In this document: in pieces, positions 4,727 to 5,922 of the stretch
Numbering within the stretch: position 1 is the first letter of the stretch
How the letters are laid out: each line of letters opens with the position of its first letter
Assembly: GCA_027004315.1 (NCBI GenBank)
Contig: JALTHV010000385.1
Location: forward strand, 1 to 5,922
Source of the DNA: Deltaproteobacteria bacterium
GTDB lineage: Bacteria; Desulfobacterota; Dissulfuribacteria; Dissulfuribacterales; UBA3076
Length of the DNA: 5,922 nt
Direction: 5' to 3'
The notes under the pieces: generated by a model
Seen by the model: the letters and a program-made list of their open reading frames with translations, nothing else
What the model was told of the DNA's origin: nothing
Databases searched by the model: none
Program-made: the position numbers and the translations under genes

Positions 4727-5527
4727 ATGGGAATAAGTCACTTTAGCATCGCTACTTTCAATGCAAATTCCCTGAGGGCACGTCTCCACATAGTGATCCC
4801 CTGGCTTGAAAAAAATGCAGTAGATGTCCTCTGTATACAAGAGACAAAGGTGCAGGACAAAGATTTTCCAGAGGAGTCATTCAATAAAATAGGCTATAAT
4901 GTGATCTATGGAGGTCAAAAGTCCTACAATGGGGTGGCAATAGCCAGTAAATACGAGATAAAAGGTGGTATCACAGGTTTTGATGATCCCGAGAATACCC
5001 CGGAGGATGAAGCCCGGCTCATCCGTTGCAGGATACAGGATATACCTGTTGTAAATACCTACGTCCCTCAGGGGAAGGCCTTAGACGACGTACATTTTCA
5101 GATCAAGCTCAGGTGGTTTAAAAGGTTAAAAGATCTGTTTAACAGGAACTATTCTCCGGATAGGCCCTTGCTCTGGTGCGGAGATCTCAATGTCGCTCCC
5201 GAACCAAAGGATGTCTATGCACCAGAACAGGTTGTAGATCATGTCTGCTTTCATTCAGATGCCCGCAAGGCCCTAGAGGACGTCAAGGCATGGGGATTTA
5301 TAGACGTATTTCGAAAACTGAATCCCGATCCGGGCCAGTATACGTTTTATGATTACAGGATACCCAACGCGGTCAAGAGGCATATGGGCTGGCGTGTAGA
5401 TCACATATTTGCTACGGTCGCTCTGGCTGAACAGGCCCTAGAGGCCTACATAGATCTCGGTCCAAGGCTTGCAGAAAGGCCTTCTGATCACACCTTTCTT
5501 GTGACAAAATTCAAGAGACCGGAATAG
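4727..5527 (+). CDS. xth: Exodeoxyribonuclease III (AP endonuclease)
   Basis: This is a 266-residue member of the exonuclease III/AP endonuclease family (endonuclease/exonuclease/phosphatase fold), which cuts DNA at abasic sites and removes 3' blocking groups in base-excision repair. The motifs run in order: SIATFNANSLRARL (N12), DVLCIQETK (E39), GGQKSYNGVAIASK, VVNTYVPQG (Y112), LLWCGDLNVAPEPKDVY (D153, N155), PGQYTFYDYR, GWRVDHIFAT (D225) and ERPSDHTFLV (D254, H255). The catalytic set looks complete and the length is normal. I chose ATG 4727 because family proteins begin a few residues before the IATFNANS strand and GGGG lies about 6 nt upstream. ATG 4715 is an alternative. A TTG at 4643 would add 28 residues unlike the family and lacks a ribosome binding site. 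The 116 bp before it hold no recognised signal. Confidence 0.95.
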   Translation: MGISHFSIATFNANSLRARLHIVIPWLEKNAVDVLCIQETKVQDKDFPEESFNKIGYNVIYGGQKSYNGVAIASKYEIKGGITGFDDPENTPEDEARLIRCRIQDIPVVNTYVPQGKALDDVHFQIKLRWFKRLKDLFNRNYSPDRPLLWCGDLNVAPEPKDVYAPEQVVDHVCFHSDARKALEDVKAWGFIDVFRKLNPDPGQYTFYDYRIPNAVKRHMGWRVDHIFATVALAEQALEAYIDLGPRLAERPSDHTFLVTKFKRPE

Positions 5528-5641
5528 ACTGGGATTATGCAGCGGCCGGGTTTGGCAAACGGGGTAGCCGTTCACACCCCCTCCTGTTGTAACCTGAAAG
5601 TCGGATAAAGCGTACACTATAAGCCTAATGAATTTAGCTTT

Positions 5642-5664
5642 CTTACTGAAAAGTAAGGCTTTTT
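5642..5664 (+). terminator. Weak terminator-like hairpin inside the 278-bp element
   Basis: CTTACT and AGTAAG pair around a GAAA tetraloop, followed by GCTTTTT. The six-pair stem is AT-rich and weak, but the stable loop and T run are terminator-like. It lies about 115 bp after the exonuclease III stop. Confidence 0.3.
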
Positions 5665-5679
5665 CTTGCCTCTCCAGTA

Positions 5680-5706
5680 GTGTGCGTATTAGCGCAATAC
5701 GCACAC
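5680..5706. repeat. Perfect 11-bp-arm palindrome inside the 278-bp element
   Basis: GTGTGCGTATT and AATACGCACAC flank a central AGCGC. Each arm begins GTGTGCG, similar to the GTGTACG start of the element's repeat (11 of 16 positions match when 5680 onward is aligned with 5771 onward). This suggests that the terminal repeats and the palindrome are bound by the same protein. Confidence 0.75.
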
Positions 5707-5769
5707 GTTTCAAAAATGATAAAAAAGTTAAAATCTTTAATGGGTTATCTGGCTATTTAAGCGGTTATT

Positions 5770-5795
5770 AGTGTACGCTTTATCCGACTTTCAGG
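5770..5795. repeat. Internal third copy of the 278-bp element's terminal repeat
   Basis: AGTGTACGCTTTATCCGACT plus TTCAGG is the exact inverted complement of the left end (5593-5618, 26 bp). It is a direct repeat of the right end (5847-5870), 75 bp upstream of it. The unit 5593-5795 (203 bp) could therefore be a complete smaller element, with 5796-5870 a duplicated end. Confidence 0.9.
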
Positions 5796-5922
5796 TTTTT
5801 ATACCAAAATCATGCATTCCGAATACAACGAAAATAATAGTTATAATGTACGCTTTATCCGACTTTCAGGGTTGTAACCGTCTAGGTCCCCGGCCAGCGG
5901 TAGCCGGGGGAATGTAAACGAT

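Larger units (their letters stand above)
5593..5870. mobile_element. 278-bp non-autonomous element inserted in copy D, with 24-bp inverted repeats and 7-bp duplication
   Basis: The element begins CCTGAAAGTCGGATAAAGCG (to TACA at 5616) and ends with the exact 24-bp inverted complement at 5847-5870. GTTGTAA is directly repeated on both sides (5586-5592 and 5871-5877). Copy C carries the same site uninterrupted (GTTGCAA on the reverse strand), which shows the empty state. No plausible protein is encoded. Inside are a third copy of the terminal repeat (5770-5795) and a strong palindrome (5680-5706). I cannot assign it to a family. Seven-base duplications fit some DDE transposons. A 7-bp overlap together with repeated and palindromic sites would also fit tyrosine-recombinase-mobilised DNA. 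Confidence 0.85.
5564..5922. mobile_element. Palindromic repeat copy D, interrupted by another element and cut by the window end
   Basis: The left end is GTAGCCGTTCACACCCC, continuing CTCCTGTTGTAA to 5592. After the 278-bp insertion, the sequence resumes at 5871-5922 with GTTGTAACCGTCTAGG, CCCCGGCCAGCGGTAGCC and AATGTAAACGAT. The joined sequence is the reverse complement of copy C with few changes, and it contains the CCAGCGGTAGCC box of copy B. The right tip probably lies a few bases past the window. The left tip has GTAG instead of GTAA. The element starts 36 bp after the exonuclease III stop. No target duplication can be checked because the right flank is missing. The 36-bp stretch before it (around 5541-5560, GCGGCCGGG...) may be more repeat-derived DNA. 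Confidence 0.75.

Noticed and set aside
5593..5870. CRISPR array suggested by three copies of a 24-26 bp repeat
   Set aside because: The copies are in mixed orientation, spacing is irregular (about 150 and 51 bp), and two form element ends with a target duplication.

Overview
The window has moderate GC, dense genes and short intergenic spaces. The gene repertoire (a COG2231-type endonuclease III relative, an HDOD protein, a REC-GGDDF protein, a creatininase-family amidohydrolase and exonuclease III) suggests a free-living bacterium, perhaps of the Desulfobacterota/Thermodesulfobacteriota. That assignment is an inference from protein style, and no marker gene proves it.

Layout. Positions 1-411 hold the 3' end of an unrecognised upstream gene that has been split by a palindromic element (copy A, 128-383). 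A HhH-GPD/FeS endonuclease III-like gene follows (413-1072); its 3' end is cut by a second palindromic element (copy B, 1069-1214). Next is a tight three-gene signalling cluster: a small protein (1286-1579), an HDOD protein (1572-2408) and a degenerate receiver plus GGDDF protein (2411-3355). It meets a minus-strand creatininase-family gene (3403-4113) convergently, with a third palindromic element (copy C, 3323-3406) spanning both stop codons. After an AT-rich divergent intergenic region come an unrecognised 100-residue protein (4308-4610) and exonuclease III (4727-5527). The right end is a fourth palindromic element (copy D, from 5564) interrupted by a different 278-bp element (5593-5870).

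The most notable content is the mobile-DNA layer. Copies A and B have GTAA...TTAC ends and exact 8-bp direct repeats (AAAGAAGC and AATGGGCT), the hallmarks of the IS66 family, but encode no transposase; I read them as IS66-type MITEs. Removing each element with one direct repeat restores a sensible gene junction. For A, the upstream gene would end in TGA one base before a TTG start that has a good Shine-Dalgarno sequence. For B, the nuclease would gain five residues. The terminal GTAA supplies TAA stop codons to the nuclease gene (copy B) and the creatininase gene (copy C). Copy C also supplies the stop and last residues of the GGDDF gene. The 278-bp element in copy D has 24-bp perfect terminal inverted repeats, a third internal copy of that repeat, an 11-bp-arm palindrome and a 7-bp target duplication. 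Copy C serves as an internal empty-site reference for that insertion.

How the genes work together. The ancestral arrangement was probably one plus-strand operon: upstream gene, nuclease, small protein, HDOD, GGDDF. The elements have since inserted into its junctions. The last three genes look like a cyclic-di-GMP-type or HDOD signalling module. The two DNA-repair-type enzymes (HhH-GPD glycosylase-like and exonuclease III) lie at opposite ends and are not demonstrably linked.
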